DNA of 64,000 nt from Amycolatopsis sp. CA-126428 (GTDB taxonomy: Bacteria; Actinomycetota; Actinomycetes; Mycobacteriales; Pseudonocardiaceae). The notes under the pieces were generated by a model, which saw only the letters and a list, made by a program, of their open reading frames with translations, searched no databases and was not told the DNA's origin. Of this stretch, positions 51,205 through 59,930 are shown one piece after another. The translations under genes were made by a program, and so were the position numbers. Positions within the stretch are counted from its first letter, which is position 1. Each line of letters opens with the position of its first letter. The stretch spans positions 186,001 through 250,000 of the forward strand of contig NZ_PPHF01000048.1 of assembly GCF_002904335.1 (NCBI RefSeq). Reading direction: 5' to 3'.

Positions 51205-52410
51205 ATGCCGTCCGAACAGTGGACGCACCCGGAACCTGGAGACGGCCCCGCCGCGGTCGCGGCCCAGCCCTCCCCCGAACAGGTGATCGCCGGGTTGCGA
51301 GCGACCAGCGAAGGTGGCGCTGAGCTGACTCAGCTGCTCACCCCCGAAGGCGAACGGGTTCCCTCGCCCCAGTTCGACAAGTACGTCGAGGACGTCGACG
51401 CCGAAGCACTCCGCGGCCTGTACCGCGACATGGTGCTGGTGCGGCGGGCCGACCGCGAGGCGAACGCCATGCAGCGCCAGGGCCAGCTCGGCATCTGGGT
51501 CCCGCTGCTCGGCCAGGAGGCCGCGCAGATCGGCTCCGGCCGCGCCCTCAAGGCGAACGACATGGCGTTCCCCAGCTACCGCGAGCACGGCGTCGCGTAC
51601 GCGCGCGGGGTCGACATGAAGGACCTGCTGGGCATCTTCCGGTGCACCGACCACAGCGGCTGGGACTACCAGGGCACGGGCTTCCACCCGTACACCATCG
51701 TGATCGGCAACCAGGTGCTCAACGCCGCCGGTTACGCGATGGGCCAGAAGTTCGAAGGCAAGGTCGGCGACGACGACGGCGAAGCCACGATCTGCTACTT
51801 CGGCGACGGCGCCACTTCGCAGGGTGACGTCCACGAAGGATTCGTCTGGGCCGCCGTCTACGACGCGCCGCTGGTGTTCTTCTGCCAGAACAACCAGTGG
51901 GCGATCTCCGAGCCGACCGAGCGCCAGTCGCGCCTGCCGCTGTACCAGCGCGCCCGCGGCTACGGCTTCCCCGGCATCCGCGTCGACGGCAACGACGTCC
52001 TGGCCTGCCTGGCGGTGTCCCGCTGGGCGCTCGACGAGTGCCGGCACGGCAACGGCCCGGTGCTGATCGAGGCGTTCACCTACCGGATGGACGCGCACAC
52101 GACGACCGACGACCCCAGCCGCTACCGCCTCTCCGACGAGCTGGAGGAGTGGAAGCTCAAGGACCCGATCGAGCGTGTCCGCGCGTACCTGGCCCGCAAC
52201 GGCTACGCCGACCACGACTACTTCGAAAGCGTCCAGGCCGACGCCGACGCGTTCGCCGCCGACCTGCGCGAGTACACGTTCAACATGCCGGAGCCACCGC
52301 CGGAGCGGATCTTCAGCAACGTCTACGCCGAGGGCAACCCGGTGCTGGACGCGCAGCGCGAAGAGTTCCTGTCCTACCTCGACGGCTTCGTATCGGCGGG
52401 TGAGCACTGA
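51205..52410 (+). CDS. bkdA: 2-oxoacid dehydrogenase E1 component, alpha subunit
   Basis: A 401-aa thiamine-diphosphate enzyme subunit that decarboxylates a 2-oxoacid, probably a branched-chain one. The ThDP-binding motif is CYFGDGATSQGDVHEGFVWA (GDG...), then FFCQNNQWAIS (about 194-230). The phosphorylation-loop region is TYRMDAHTTTDDPSRYR, with active-site His. ATG 51205 has GAGGAG 8 bp upstream; the longer reading frame lacks a signal. It overlaps the beta gene by 1 bp (TGATG). E1 as separate alpha and beta with a single-lipoyl E2 fits Bkd as in Mycobacterium (Rv2497c-2495c), but pyruvate cannot be excluded; no E3 gene follows. Confidence 0.9.
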   Translation: MPSEQWTHPEPGDGPAAVAAQPSPEQVIAGLRATSEGGAELTQLLTPEGERVPSPQFDKYVEDVDAEALRGLYRDMVLVRRADREANAMQRQGQLGIWVPLLGQEAAQIGSGRALKANDMAFPSYREHGVAYARGVDMKDLLGIFRCTDHSGWDYQGTGFHPYTIVIGNQVLNAAGYAMGQKFEGKVGDDDGEATICYFGDGATSQGDVHEGFVWAAVYDAPLVFFCQNNQWAISEPTERQSRLPLYQRARGYGFPGIRVDGNDVLACLAVSRWALDECRHGNGPVLIEAFTYRMDAHTTTDDPSRYRLSDELEEWKLKDPIERVRAYLARNGYADHDYFESVQADADAFAADLREYTFNMPEPPPERIFSNVYAEGNPVLDAQREEFLSYLDGFVSAGEH

Positions 52411-53402
52411 TGTCCGACCTCCAGAAACTCACCATCGGCAAGGCGCTCAACCTCGGCCTGCGCCGCGCGATGGAAGAAGACCCGAAGGTCCTGATCATGG
52501 GCGAGGACGTCGGCAAGCTCGGCGGCGTCTTCCGGATCACCGACGGCCTGCAGAAGGACTTCGGCGAGCAGCGCGTGCTGGACACGCCGCTGGCGGAGTC
52601 CGGCATCATCGGCACCGCGGTCGGCCTGGCCGTGCGCGGCTTCCGGCCGGTGTGCGAGATCCAGTTCGAGGGCTTCATCTTCCCCGGCTTCGACCAGATC
52701 TCTTCCCAACTGGCGAAGCTGCACTACCGGACGCAGGGCAAGATCAAGATGCCGGTCGTGATCCGGGTGCCGTTCGGCGGCGGGATCGGCGCGGTCGAGC
52801 ACCACTCGGAGTCGCCCGAGTCGCTGTTCGCGCACATCCCCGGCCTCAAGGTCGTGTCCATTTCGAACGCCGTCGACGCCTACTGGGGCATCCAGCAGGC
52901 GATCAAGTCCGACGACCCGGTGCTGTTCTTCGAGCCGAAGCGGCTGTACCACTCGGGTGCGCTGCGGGCGGAGATCGACGTCGCCGGGACGCCGTCGCAG
53001 GTGTTTTCGTCGCAGGTCGTGCGCGAAGGCACGACGGCGACGGTCGTCGCGTACGGCCCGTCGGTGAAGGTCGCCCTCGACGCGGCCGCCGCGGCCGAGG
53101 ACGAAGGCAAGTCCCTCGAGGTCATCGACCTGCGCACGCTCTCGCCGCTGGACCTCGGCCCGGTGTTCGAGTCGGTGCGCAAGACCGGACGGCTGATCGC
53201 GCTCTCGGAGGCGCCGTCGGAGTCGTCGCTGACGTCGGAGATCGCCGCGCGCGTCCAGCAGGAGTGCTTCTACTCGCTGGAGGCGCCCGTCCTCCGGGTG
53301 ACCGGGTTCGACACGCCGTACCCGCCGGCCAAGCTCGAGGAGCACTACCTCCCCGACCTGGACCGGGTGCTGCACGCCGTCGACCGCTCGCTCGCCTGGT
53401 AA
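52410..53402 (+). CDS. bkdB: 2-oxoacid dehydrogenase E1 component, beta subunit
   Basis: A 330-aa partner of the E1 alpha chain. It has transketolase pyrimidine-binding features: NLGLRRAMEEDPKVLIMGED, TPLAESGIIGTAVGLAVRG (active-site Glu for ThDP) and EIQFEGFIFPGFDQISSQLA. The C-terminal domain, SLEVIDLRTLSPLDL, binds the E2. Its ATG overlaps the alpha stop (TGATG), so synthesis is coupled one to one. It lies 16 bp before the E2 gene. Confidence 0.93.
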   Translation: MSDLQKLTIGKALNLGLRRAMEEDPKVLIMGEDVGKLGGVFRITDGLQKDFGEQRVLDTPLAESGIIGTAVGLAVRGFRPVCEIQFEGFIFPGFDQISSQLAKLHYRTQGKIKMPVVIRVPFGGGIGAVEHHSESPESLFAHIPGLKVVSISNAVDAYWGIQQAIKSDDPVLFFEPKRLYHSGALRAEIDVAGTPSQVFSSQVVREGTTATVVAYGPSVKVALDAAAAAEDEGKSLEVIDLRTLSPLDLGPVFESVRKTGRLIALSEAPSESSLTSEIAARVQQECFYSLEAPVLRVTGFDTPYPPAKLEEHYLPDLDRVLHAVDRSLAW

Positions 53403-53418
53403 GGGGGATTTCCGCGCA

Positions 53419-54708
53419 ATGCCTACGTTCAAACAGTTCCCCCTGGCCGACACGGCCGAGGGGCTGACCGAAGCCGACATCCTCAACTGGCACGTCAAGC
53501 CGGGTGACACGGTGACGGTCAACCAGATCGTGGTCGAGATCGAGACCGCGAAGGCCGCCGTCGAGCTGCCGATCCCGTGGGCCGGGGTGGTCACGGAGCT
53601 GCACGTCGAGCCGGGGCAGACGGTGGAGGTCGGCACGCCGATCCTCACCATCGACGTCGACCCCGGTGGCTCTTCGGCTACTCCAGCACCAGTCGAAGAG
53701 CCGGCCGAAGAAGAGATGAAGCCGCTGGTCGGGTACGGCTCGAAGACAGTGGTCACGCAGCGGCGCGCCCGCAAGGGATCGGAACCCGCTCCGGCCGCTG
53801 CTGTCGCCGCCCCTCCGGCACCTGCTCCGGTTGCGCCTCGCGGCGGGTACGTCCCGTTGGCGAAGCCGCCGGTGCGGAAGCTCGCGAAGGATCTCGGCGT
53901 CGATTTGCACACGCTCGCCGGAACCGCGGATGGCGGCGTCATCACGCGTGAAGATGTCGAGCGCGCCGCAAGCGGGTCTCCAGTCGTACCTTCCGTTGTC
54001 CAGAACGGCTCCCGCGAGCGGCGCGTGCCGATCAAGGGTGTCCGGAAGATGACCGCAGCCGCGATGGTGCAGAGCGCGTACACCGCTCCGCACGTCACGG
54101 AGTTCCTGACCATCGACGTCACGCCGATGATGGAGTTCCGCGAGAAGCTGAAGAAGTCGCGGGAGTTCGCCGGGGTCAAGGTCACGCCGCTGACGTTCGC
54201 CGCGAAGGCCGTGTGCCTGGCGGCGAAGCGCACTCCGGACATCAACGCGGTCTGGGACGAGCAGGCGCAGGAGATCGTCTACAAGGACTACGTGCACCTC
54301 GGGATCGCCGCGGCGACGCCGCGCGGCCTGATCGTGCCGAAGGTCCGCGACGCCGACTCGTTGTCCCTGAAGGAGCTGGCGCAGGCCCTGACCGCCTTGA
54401 CGGACGTCGCTCGCGAGGGCAAGACGTCCCCGGCGGACATGGCGAACGGCACGATCACGATCACCAACGTGGGCGTGTTCGGCGTCGACACCGGAACGCC
54501 GATCATCAACCCGGGCGAGTCCGCGATCCTGTGCCTCGGTGCGATCAAGGACCAGCCGTGGGTGGTGGACGGCGAGATCAAGGTCCGCAAGGTCCTCCAG
54601 CTGTCGCTGAGCTTCGACCACCGCGTGGTCGACGGCCAGCAGGGCTCGGAGTTCCTCGCCGACGTCGGCGCGCTCTTGGCCGACCCGGCGATGGCGATGA
54701 CGTACTGA
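53419..54708 (+). CDS. bkdC: Dihydrolipoamide acyltransferase (E2)
   Basis: A 429-aa core enzyme. One N-terminal lipoyl domain carries VVEIETAKAAVELPIPW, whose Lys (about residue 46) carries the lipoate. A Pro/Ala linker (about 85-140) leads to the E1/E3-binding domain AKPPVRKLAKDLGVDLHTLA (about 152-171). The C-terminal catalytic domain has QLSLSFDHRVVDGQQGSEF, with the catalytic His/Asp of HxxxDG near residue 400. GGGGGATTT precedes ATG 53419. It is the third gene of the operon; E3 must be shared from elsewhere. A strong terminator follows. Confidence 0.94.
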   Translation: MPTFKQFPLADTAEGLTEADILNWHVKPGDTVTVNQIVVEIETAKAAVELPIPWAGVVTELHVEPGQTVEVGTPILTIDVDPGGSSATPAPVEEPAEEEMKPLVGYGSKTVVTQRRARKGSEPAPAAAVAAPPAPAPVAPRGGYVPLAKPPVRKLAKDLGVDLHTLAGTADGGVITREDVERAASGSPVVPSVVQNGSRERRVPIKGVRKMTAAAMVQSAYTAPHVTEFLTIDVTPMMEFREKLKKSREFAGVKVTPLTFAAKAVCLAAKRTPDINAVWDEQAQEIVYKDYVHLGIAAATPRGLIVPKVRDADSLSLKELAQALTALTDVAREGKTSPADMANGTITITNVGVFGVDTGTPIINPGESAILCLGAIKDQPWVVDGEIKVRKVLQLSLSFDHRVVDGQQGSEFLADVGALLADPAMAMTY

Positions 54709-54720
54709 GTTTTCGCAGGT

Positions 54721-54755
54721 AGAGGGCCGTCCCGGAGCTTCCGGGGCGGCCCTCT
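54721..54755 (+). terminator. Terminator of the 2-oxoacid dehydrogenase operon
   Basis: AGAGGGCCG pairs with CGGCCCTCT, and an inner CCCGG/CCGGG helix closes on an AGCTT loop; CCGTTTC follows. It lies 13 bp after the E2 stop. Confidence 0.85.
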
Positions 54756-54784
54756 CCGTTTCGCTCTCGGCATACTCGCTTGAC

Positions 54785-54802
54785 GGAGTGAGCACTCACT
54801 CC
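54785..54802. promoter_or_regulatory. TetR operator with promoter
   Basis: GGAGTGAG-CA-CTCACTCC is a perfect 18-bp palindrome immediately after TTGACG (54780-54785), a likely -35 box, and 14 bp before the TetR start. Binding would block transcription of the TetR-ABC exporter unit, so autorepression is likely. Confidence 0.7.
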
Positions 54803-54815
54803 GCACACTGGACAC

Positions 54816-55445
54816 ATGACACCAGCACCCGAAACCCGGCGGAGAGCGCCGGGCATGAGCGTCGAAGCGCGGCGCGCCATGATCGTGCACGCGGTGCTGC
54901 CGCTCCTGATGGAACACGGCACCGGAGTGACCACCAGCCAGATCGCCCGCGCGGCCGGCATCGGCGAGGGCACGATCTTCCGCGCGTTCAAGGACAAGGA
55001 CGAGCTCTTCGACGCCTGCACCGCGGAGGCGCTGAAGCCCGACCACGTGCTCGACGCGATCGCCGACATCCCCATCGACCAGCCGCTCGAAGACCGGCTC
55101 GTCGAGGCCGCCGACGCGCTCGGCGCGCACCTCGAGCGGATGGGCGCGCTGATGGGCGCCCTGCACGCGTCCGGCCGGCACAAGCAGCGTGACCCCGAAC
55201 AGCGCCTCAAGGACCGGCGCAGCACGTGGAAGGGCGGCCGCAGCGAGTCGATGGCCGCCATGCGCGGCGCGATAACCGAGCTGTTCGAGCCCGAGAAGGA
55301 CCGGCTGCGATTGACCCCCGAGCAGCTGGCCGCGCTGTTCCTGACCCTGTTGTTCGGCGGCCGGCGGATGGCGCCGGTCGAAGACCCCGCCACCACGCGC
55401 CAGGTGGTCGACGTCTTCCTGCACGGCGCCGTGGAGGCTCAGTGA
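54816..55445 (+). CDS. TetR-family regulator of the ABC exporter
   Basis: A 209-aa repressor. The HTH is MIVHAVLPLLMEHGTGVTTS, then QIARAAGIGEGTIFRAFKDK (about 22-61). The ligand domain follows, with LTPEQLAALFLTLLFGGRRM. ATG 54816 is 14 bp after a perfect 18-bp palindrome that overlaps the promoter. Its stop overlaps the exporter's GTG start by 4 bp. A self-controlled repressor of an efflux pump is the straightforward reading. Confidence 0.93.
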   Translation: MTPAPETRRRAPGMSVEARRAMIVHAVLPLLMEHGTGVTTSQIARAAGIGEGTIFRAFKDKDELFDACTAEALKPDHVLDAIADIPIDQPLEDRLVEAADALGAHLERMGALMGALHASGRHKQRDPEQRLKDRRSTWKGGRSESMAAMRGAITELFEPEKDRLRLTPEQLAALFLTLLFGGRRMAPVEDPATTRQVVDVFLHGAVEAQ

Positions 55446-57412
55446 TTCCGGGCGGTGGGGGCGGCATGGAGTTCATGCTGGCGCGGCGAGGAAGACGGCG
55501 GCACGCGACGACGGTCCCGGAAAGCGGGCTGACCGGACCGGTCGAGATCCCCGAACCCGAACCGGAAGACCAGCCGAAGGACCTTCGCTCGCGGCTCAAG
55601 CGCGCGAAGACGTCCGTCGCGGGCACGGTCCGTGGCCTGCCGAAGGTCGTGAAGCTGACGTGGCAGGCGAGCCCTGTCCTGACGATCCTCCTGGCGCTGA
55701 TCACGCTGCTGTCCGGGCTCCTGCCGACCGTGACCGCGTACATCGCGAAGCTGCTGCTGGACGCCGTCGTCGCGGCGATCCAGGGCAAGGGGACCACGGC
55801 CGACATCGTGAACGTCGCGCTGTTCCAGTTCGGCGTGCTCGCCGCGACCGCGATCAGCAGCGCGCTGACGTCGATCGCGCAGTCGCTGCTGCAGGAACGC
55901 ATGACGCTGACCATCCGCCACCAGGTGATGGCGCACGCGAGCGAACTGCACCTCGCGTACTTCGAGGGATCCACGTCCTACGACATGCTGCGCCAGGCCG
56001 CGCAGGAGGCCCCGACGCGGCCGCTGTCGATGATGAACTCCGCGCTGGGGCTCGTGCGGACGCTGATCACGTTCGGCAGCATGATCGCCCTGCTCGTTTC
56101 GATCAGCCCGCTGCTGGCGCTGGTGGCGCTGGTGGCGCCGATCCCGGCGTTCATCTCGCAGTCCAAGTACGGCTCGCGCGCGTTCTGGCTGACGTTCCTG
56201 ATGTCGCCGATCAAGCGGCGGATGGACTACCTGTCGTCGCTGGTCACCACGGACACCTACGCCAAGGAGACGAAGCTGTTCGGGCTCGGCCCGTACTTCG
56301 TCGACCGGTTCCGCCGGCTCGGCGTCGTCTCGTACGAGCGGCAGCGGAAGCTGACGATCAACCGCAACCTCAGTTCGACGTCCTGGGGGCTGCTGAGCAC
56401 GTTCGCGGGCTCGGCGATCGCGCTGTACATCGCCCTGGAGGCGGTCGGCGGCCGCCTGACGCTGGGTGACCTGGCGCTGTACACGGCCGCGGCGACGTCC
56501 GTGCAGACGTCGGTGTCCGGGCTGTTCACGGCCTTTTCCGGGATGTACGAGAACAACCTGTACCTGGACACGCTCTACCGGTTCCTCGACACGAAGCCGG
56601 AGATCACGGCGCCCTCCTCGCCGCGCCCCTTCCCGTCCGAAGTGGATGGACACATCGAGTTCGACTCGGTCACCTTCGCCTACCCCGGTTCGGACGAGCC
56701 GGCACTGGAGGACGTGAGCTTCGAGATCCGCCCGGGCGAAACGGTGGCGGTGGTGGGCCGCAACGGCGCGGGCAAGTCGACGCTGTTCAAGCTCCTCTGC
56801 CGGCTGTACGACCCGACGGCCGGCCGCATCCTGCTCGACGGCGTCGACATCCGCGAATACGACCCGGACGAGCTGCGCCGGCGGATCAGCGCGATGTTCC
56901 AGGACTACGTGACGTACCAGGGAACGGCGGCGGAGAACATCGGCTTGGGCGACCTTTCGCGGCTGGAAGATCGTCCGCACATCGAGGACTCGGCCCGCCG
57001 AGCGGGCGCCGACGAGCGCATCGAGCGGCTGCCTTCCGGCTACGACAGCCCGTTGGGGCGCTGGTTCGACCAGGGTGTTTCGTTGTCCGGTGGGGAGTGG
57101 CAGAAGATCGCGCTGGCCAGGGCGTTCCAGCGGGAGGCGCCGCTGTTGATCCTCGACGAACCGACGTCGGCGTTGGACGCCCAGGCCGAGCACGACCTGT
57201 TCGCGCGCCTGCGTGAGCTGTCCGAAGGCCGGACGACGCTGTACATCTCGCACCGGTTCTCGACGGTTCGCCAAGCCGAGCGGATTCTGCTGCTGGATCG
57301 CGGGAAGGTCGCGGAGTACGGCACGCACGAGGAGCTGATGGCGGCGAAGGCGGGGTACGCGGATCTGTTCACCCTGCAAGCGCAGGCGTACCTGGACGAG
57401 GTGCCGAGCTAA
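55442..57412 (+). CDS. ABC exporter, fused membrane and ATPase domains
   Basis: A 656-aa half-transporter (type IV exporter fold), working as a dimer. The basic N-tail (about 1-65) is followed by six TM helices, the first ILLALITLLSGLLPTVTAYI. ATPase motifs are Walker A VVGRNGAGKSTLFKLLC, Q-loop MFQDYVTYQG, signature VSLSGGEWQKIALARAF, Walker [15 protein letters not shown] and H-loop YISHRFSTV. The GTG at 55442 has GGAGG 4 bp upstream and overlaps the TetR stop (GTGA); the ATG at 55466 is an alternative. The substrate is unknown, probably a hydrophobic or drug-like compound. It ends in a 4-bp overlap with the convergent gene. Confidence 0.93.
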   Translation: MIPGGGGGMEFMLARRGRRRHATTVPESGLTGPVEIPEPEPEDQPKDLRSRLKRAKTSVAGTVRGLPKVVKLTWQASPVLTILLALITLLSGLLPTVTAYIAKLLLDAVVAAIQGKGTTADIVNVALFQFGVLAATAISSALTSIAQSLLQERMTLTIRHQVMAHASELHLAYFEGSTSYDMLRQAAQEAPTRPLSMMNSALGLVRTLITFGSMIALLVSISPLLALVALVAPIPAFISQSKYGSRAFWLTFLMSPIKRRMDYLSSLVTTDTYAKETKLFGLGPYFVDRFRRLGVVSYERQRKLTINRNLSSTSWGLLSTFAGSAIALYIALEAVGGRLTLGDLALYTAAATSVQTSVSGLFTAFSGMYENNLYLDTLYRFLDTKPEITAPSSPRPFPSEVDGHIEFDSVTFAYPGSDEPALEDVSFEIRPGETVAVVGRNGAGKSTLFKLLCRLYDPTAGRILLDGVDIREYDPDELRRRISAMFQDYVTYQGTAAENIGLGDLSRLEDRPHIEDSARRAGADERIERLPSGYDSPLGRWFDQGVSLSGGEWQKIALARAFQREAPLLILDEPTSALDAQAEHDLFARLRELSEGRTTLYISHRFSTVRQAERILLLDRGKVAEYGTHEELMAAKAGYADLFTLQAQAYLDEVPS

Positions 57413-58308
57413 GGGACGAGCACGACCTTGCCGGCGCCTTCGCGGCTCTCGACGCGCGCGTGCGCGGCGGCGACGTCCGCGAGGGGGTAGGTCCGGTCGA
57501 GCACGGGGGTCAGCGTGCCGTCCGCGACGAGGCCGAGTGCCTCGGCGCGGACGGCCGAGACCCGCTTCCCGTAGGCGTCCGGTCCGCCGAAGCCGATCAA
57601 GGTGAGGCCGCGCCCGATGAGACCGGCGACGGGGAAGGCCGGCAATTCGCCGCTCAGCAGGCCGTAGGCGAGGATCCGCCCGTGCGGCGCGAGTTTCGCG
57701 GTGAGCTCGCCGGCGCGCGGGCCACCGATCGACTCGAAGACGACGTCGATGCCGTCGGGCACCCGCTGCCGCCAGTCCGGGTCGTCGTGGTCGATGTCGG
57801 CTTTCCCCTTGCCGGCGGTTTTGACCACGTGGGCACCCTTTTGCCCGGCCAGTTGGGCCAGGTACCCCCCGATCGCCCCGGACGCGGCCTCGACCAGCAC
57901 GGTCTCACCTGCTTTGACGTCCGCGGCGTCCATCAAGGCCAGCGCCATTGAGGCCGGAACGGCAGCGGCAACGGCCTCCACGGGCGGGATGGCGTCGGGT
58001 ACGAGCGTGTACTGACTCGCGGCGACGAACTCGGCGTACGCGCCGCCGGTGTACGACATGGTGACGACCCTCTTGCCGGGCAGGCTCGGATCGTCGGCCT
58101 CGACGACGATCCCGGCGGCCTCGTGCCCGAAGACCGCCGGCGCGGGACCGGCCGGGATCAGCCCGGCGCGCATCTGCGTCTCGTAGAACGGCACGCCGAT
58201 GGCCTCGGTCCTGATGAGGACTTCGCCGGGATTTCGCGTCGGTTCGGGCCGCTCCTCGACCTCGAGCACGTCCGGACCACCCGTGCCGTGTTGCACCACC
58301 GCGCGCAT
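57409..58308 (-). CDS. Zinc-type alcohol dehydrogenase-like quinone oxidoreductase
   Basis: A 299-aa NADPH-dependent medium-chain reductase, QOR-like. The start MRAVVQHGTGGPDVLEVEER is typical. FGHEAAGIVVEADD is seen, but the catalytic zinc Cys is missing, as in the quinone oxidoreductase subgroup. The nucleotide-binding motif is VLVEAASGAIGGYLAQLAGQ (about 137-156), with AxxGxxG. A segment normally present in the Rossmann half is shortened, so total length is about 20 residues below average. AGGGGTGG precedes ATG 58308. It is divergent from a TetR gene across duplicated operators. Confidence 0.9.
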   Translation of the reverse strand: MRAVVQHGTGGPDVLEVEERPEPTRNPGEVLIRTEAIGVPFYETQMRAGLIPAGPAPAVFGHEAAGIVVEADDPSLPGKRVVTMSYTGGAYAEFVAASQYTLVPDAIPPVEAVAAAVPASMALALMDAADVKAGETVLVEAASGAIGGYLAQLAGQKGAHVVKTAGKGKADIDHDDPDWRQRVPDGIDVVFESIGGPRAGELTAKLAPHGRILAYGLLSGELPAFPVAGLIGRGLTLIGFGGPDAYGKRVSAVRAEALGLVADGTLTPVLDRTYPLADVAAAHARVESREGAGKVVLVP

Positions 58309-58322
58309 CTGCCACCCCTAAC

Positions 58323-58374
58323 TGGACCGACGGTCAACTTACGGTCGCCTACTATATGGACCGACGGTCAACTT
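58323..58374. promoter_or_regulatory. Duplicated TetR operator
   Basis: The 18-bp TGGACCGACGGTCAACTT occurs at 58323-58340 and again at 58357-58374, 34 bp apart. Each has a dyad core GACCG-A-CGGTC. CTATAT between them (58352-58357) is a possible -10. Two TetR dimers would silence both divergent genes. Confidence 0.75.
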
Positions 58375-58389
58375 GTCGAGGGAGTGGTG

Positions 58390-58941
58390 ATGGAGCGCGC
58401 CGACGCGGCCCGCAACCGCCGGGCGATCCTCCGCGCGGCGGAGGAGTTGCTGGCGTCCCACGACCTAGCCGAGGTGTCGATGGACCGCGTCGCGGCAGCG
58501 GCCGGCGTCGGCAAGGGAACGGTGTTCCACCGGTTCGGAAACCGCGAGGGCCTGATGCGCGCACTGGTGGAGTCCCGGGTCCAGGCGCTGTCCGACGCGG
58601 TTTCGTCGGGGCCGCCCCCACTGGGCCCGGGCGCACCCCCCGCTTCGCGCTTGGCGGCGTTCTTCGACGCGGTGGTGGAGCTGGCCACCCGCAACGTGAA
58701 GGTGATGGCGGCGTTCGAGCAGGCCTCGACGGACCGCCTGAACAGCCCGATCTACGTGTCGTGGCACGCACACGTGGCAGGCCTGATCGCTTCGGCGACC
58801 CCTTCGCTGGACGCGGACTTGACGGCGCACTTGCTGCTGGGCTCGTTGCACAGCGACCTGATGCTGCAGTTCCTGAAGACCGGCGAGACGGATCGCCTGG
58901 CTTCGGGTCTGCGGTCGATGATCGCGACGCTGCTGCGCTGA
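58390..58941 (+). CDS. TetR-family regulator of the oxidoreductase
   Basis: A 183-aa repressor. The HTH is RRAILRAAEELLASHDLAEV, then MDRVAAAAGVGKGTVFHRFG (about 10-50). The ligand domain is variable and Pro-rich near residue 76 (PPPLGPGAPPA). GGGAG precedes ATG 58390. It is divergent from the quinone oxidoreductase, with two identical 18-bp operators between. An inducer such as a quinone or electrophile is plausible by analogy only. Confidence 0.93.
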   Translation: MERADAARNRRAILRAAEELLASHDLAEVSMDRVAAAAGVGKGTVFHRFGNREGLMRALVESRVQALSDAVSSGPPPLGPGAPPASRLAAFFDAVVELATRNVKVMAAFEQASTDRLNSPIYVSWHAHVAGLIASATPSLDADLTAHLLLGSLHSDLMLQFLKTGETDRLASGLRSMIATLLR

Positions 58942-58989
58942 TCGGGGAGGGCCGGGAGCAAATCGGACAGCTCGTTCGTTGAAGGGAGT

Positions 58990-59457
58990 ATGGCTGTCGC
59001 GTTCCTGCTTTACGTCTTCGCCGAGATCGCCGCGATCTGGGCGGTGGGTTCGGCCGTCGGCGTGCTGGGCACGCTGGGCCTCCTGCTGGCCGGCGCGTTC
59101 CTGGGATCGTGGCTGGCCCGCCGCGAGGGCGGAAAGGCAATGAGGGCATTCACGTCGGCGGCCCGCTCGGGACGCCCGGCGGAGAAGGAACTCACCGACG
59201 GGATGCTGGTCGGGCTCGGTGGAGTGCTGATCCTGGTGCCTGGTTTTGTCAGCGACGTGTTGGGGTTGCTGCTGATCCTGCCGCCGTCGCGGGCGGTGGC
59301 GCGGCGGCTGTGGTTGAAGCGGATGGAGAAGCGGGCAGTGCGGTTCGCCAACCGCCGGCGGGGGCCGGTGATGGTGGTGGACAGCGAGGTCGTGTCTTCG
59401 GAGGAGCCGCGGCGGGAGCAGCCGACGGTCATCGAGGGCCGGATCGTCGAAGGCTAG
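58990..59457 (+). CDS. fxsA: FxsA-family membrane protein
   Basis: A 155-aa membrane protein. Four hydrophobic helices start with FLLYVFAEIAAIWAVGSAVG and VLGTLGLLLAGAFLGSWLA. The family core GMLVGLGGVLILVPGFVSDV, then GLLLILPPSR, is clear. E. coli FxsA reduces F-plasmid-related exclusion of phage T7; the general role is unknown. AAGGGAGT precedes the ATG. The hydrophilic C-tail (about 105-155) is basic and then acidic. It is the last core-like gene before the right-hand accessory patch. Confidence 0.93.
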   Translation: MAVAFLLYVFAEIAAIWAVGSAVGVLGTLGLLLAGAFLGSWLARREGGKAMRAFTSAARSGRPAEKELTDGMLVGLGGVLILVPGFVSDVLGLLLILPPSRAVARRLWLKRMEKRAVRFANRRRGPVMVVDSEVVSSEEPRREQPTVIEGRIVEG

Positions 59458-59930
59458 ACGCTCCCAGCGTCGGCAAAGAACTACTGAGCGCGGGGCCAGA
59501 CGCGGCTGCGGTTTCCCTCGTCTCATGGAGGCCGAGATCGACCTACCGCTTTCCGGGATGCACGTCAGCATCGCTTGCCTGAGCTATGTGTTCTGCAGCT
59601 GGCTATGTGACCTACCAAAGGTGCCATAGGTCCGCTTGGCAACTCAGCCGACCGCCCAGACCTGCCATCAGTGCAGTGTTCGATGCCACGGAGGACCCCA
59701 CCTGGCCGACAAAGGCTCTGAAGGTGCACGATCGGCAGGAAACCTACTCGTCGGAGGACGATGGTGACGGAAGCCAGTGGAAGTGATCGCCGATCTTCGC
59801 GCCTCGGCGCCACGTATCCGGTCCGCAACCCCCACCGACAGTCGCAGTATAGGACCGTTGAGGAAGTAAGGATGGCGAGTTGTGCTGGGACGACTCTTGC
59901 CGTCCGGCCGTCTTGAAGATTGAGGACTTC
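59458..59930. other. Gap between the core genome and the accessory patch
   Basis: 473 bp, less GC-rich than its left flank, without a gene I can support. The small hairpin GACGCT-CCC-AGCGTC (59457-59471) after fxsA may terminate it. The minus-strand frame 59565-59969 has a Cys-pair motif at its start but no ribosome binding site and no other protein-like pattern. Confidence 0.5.
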
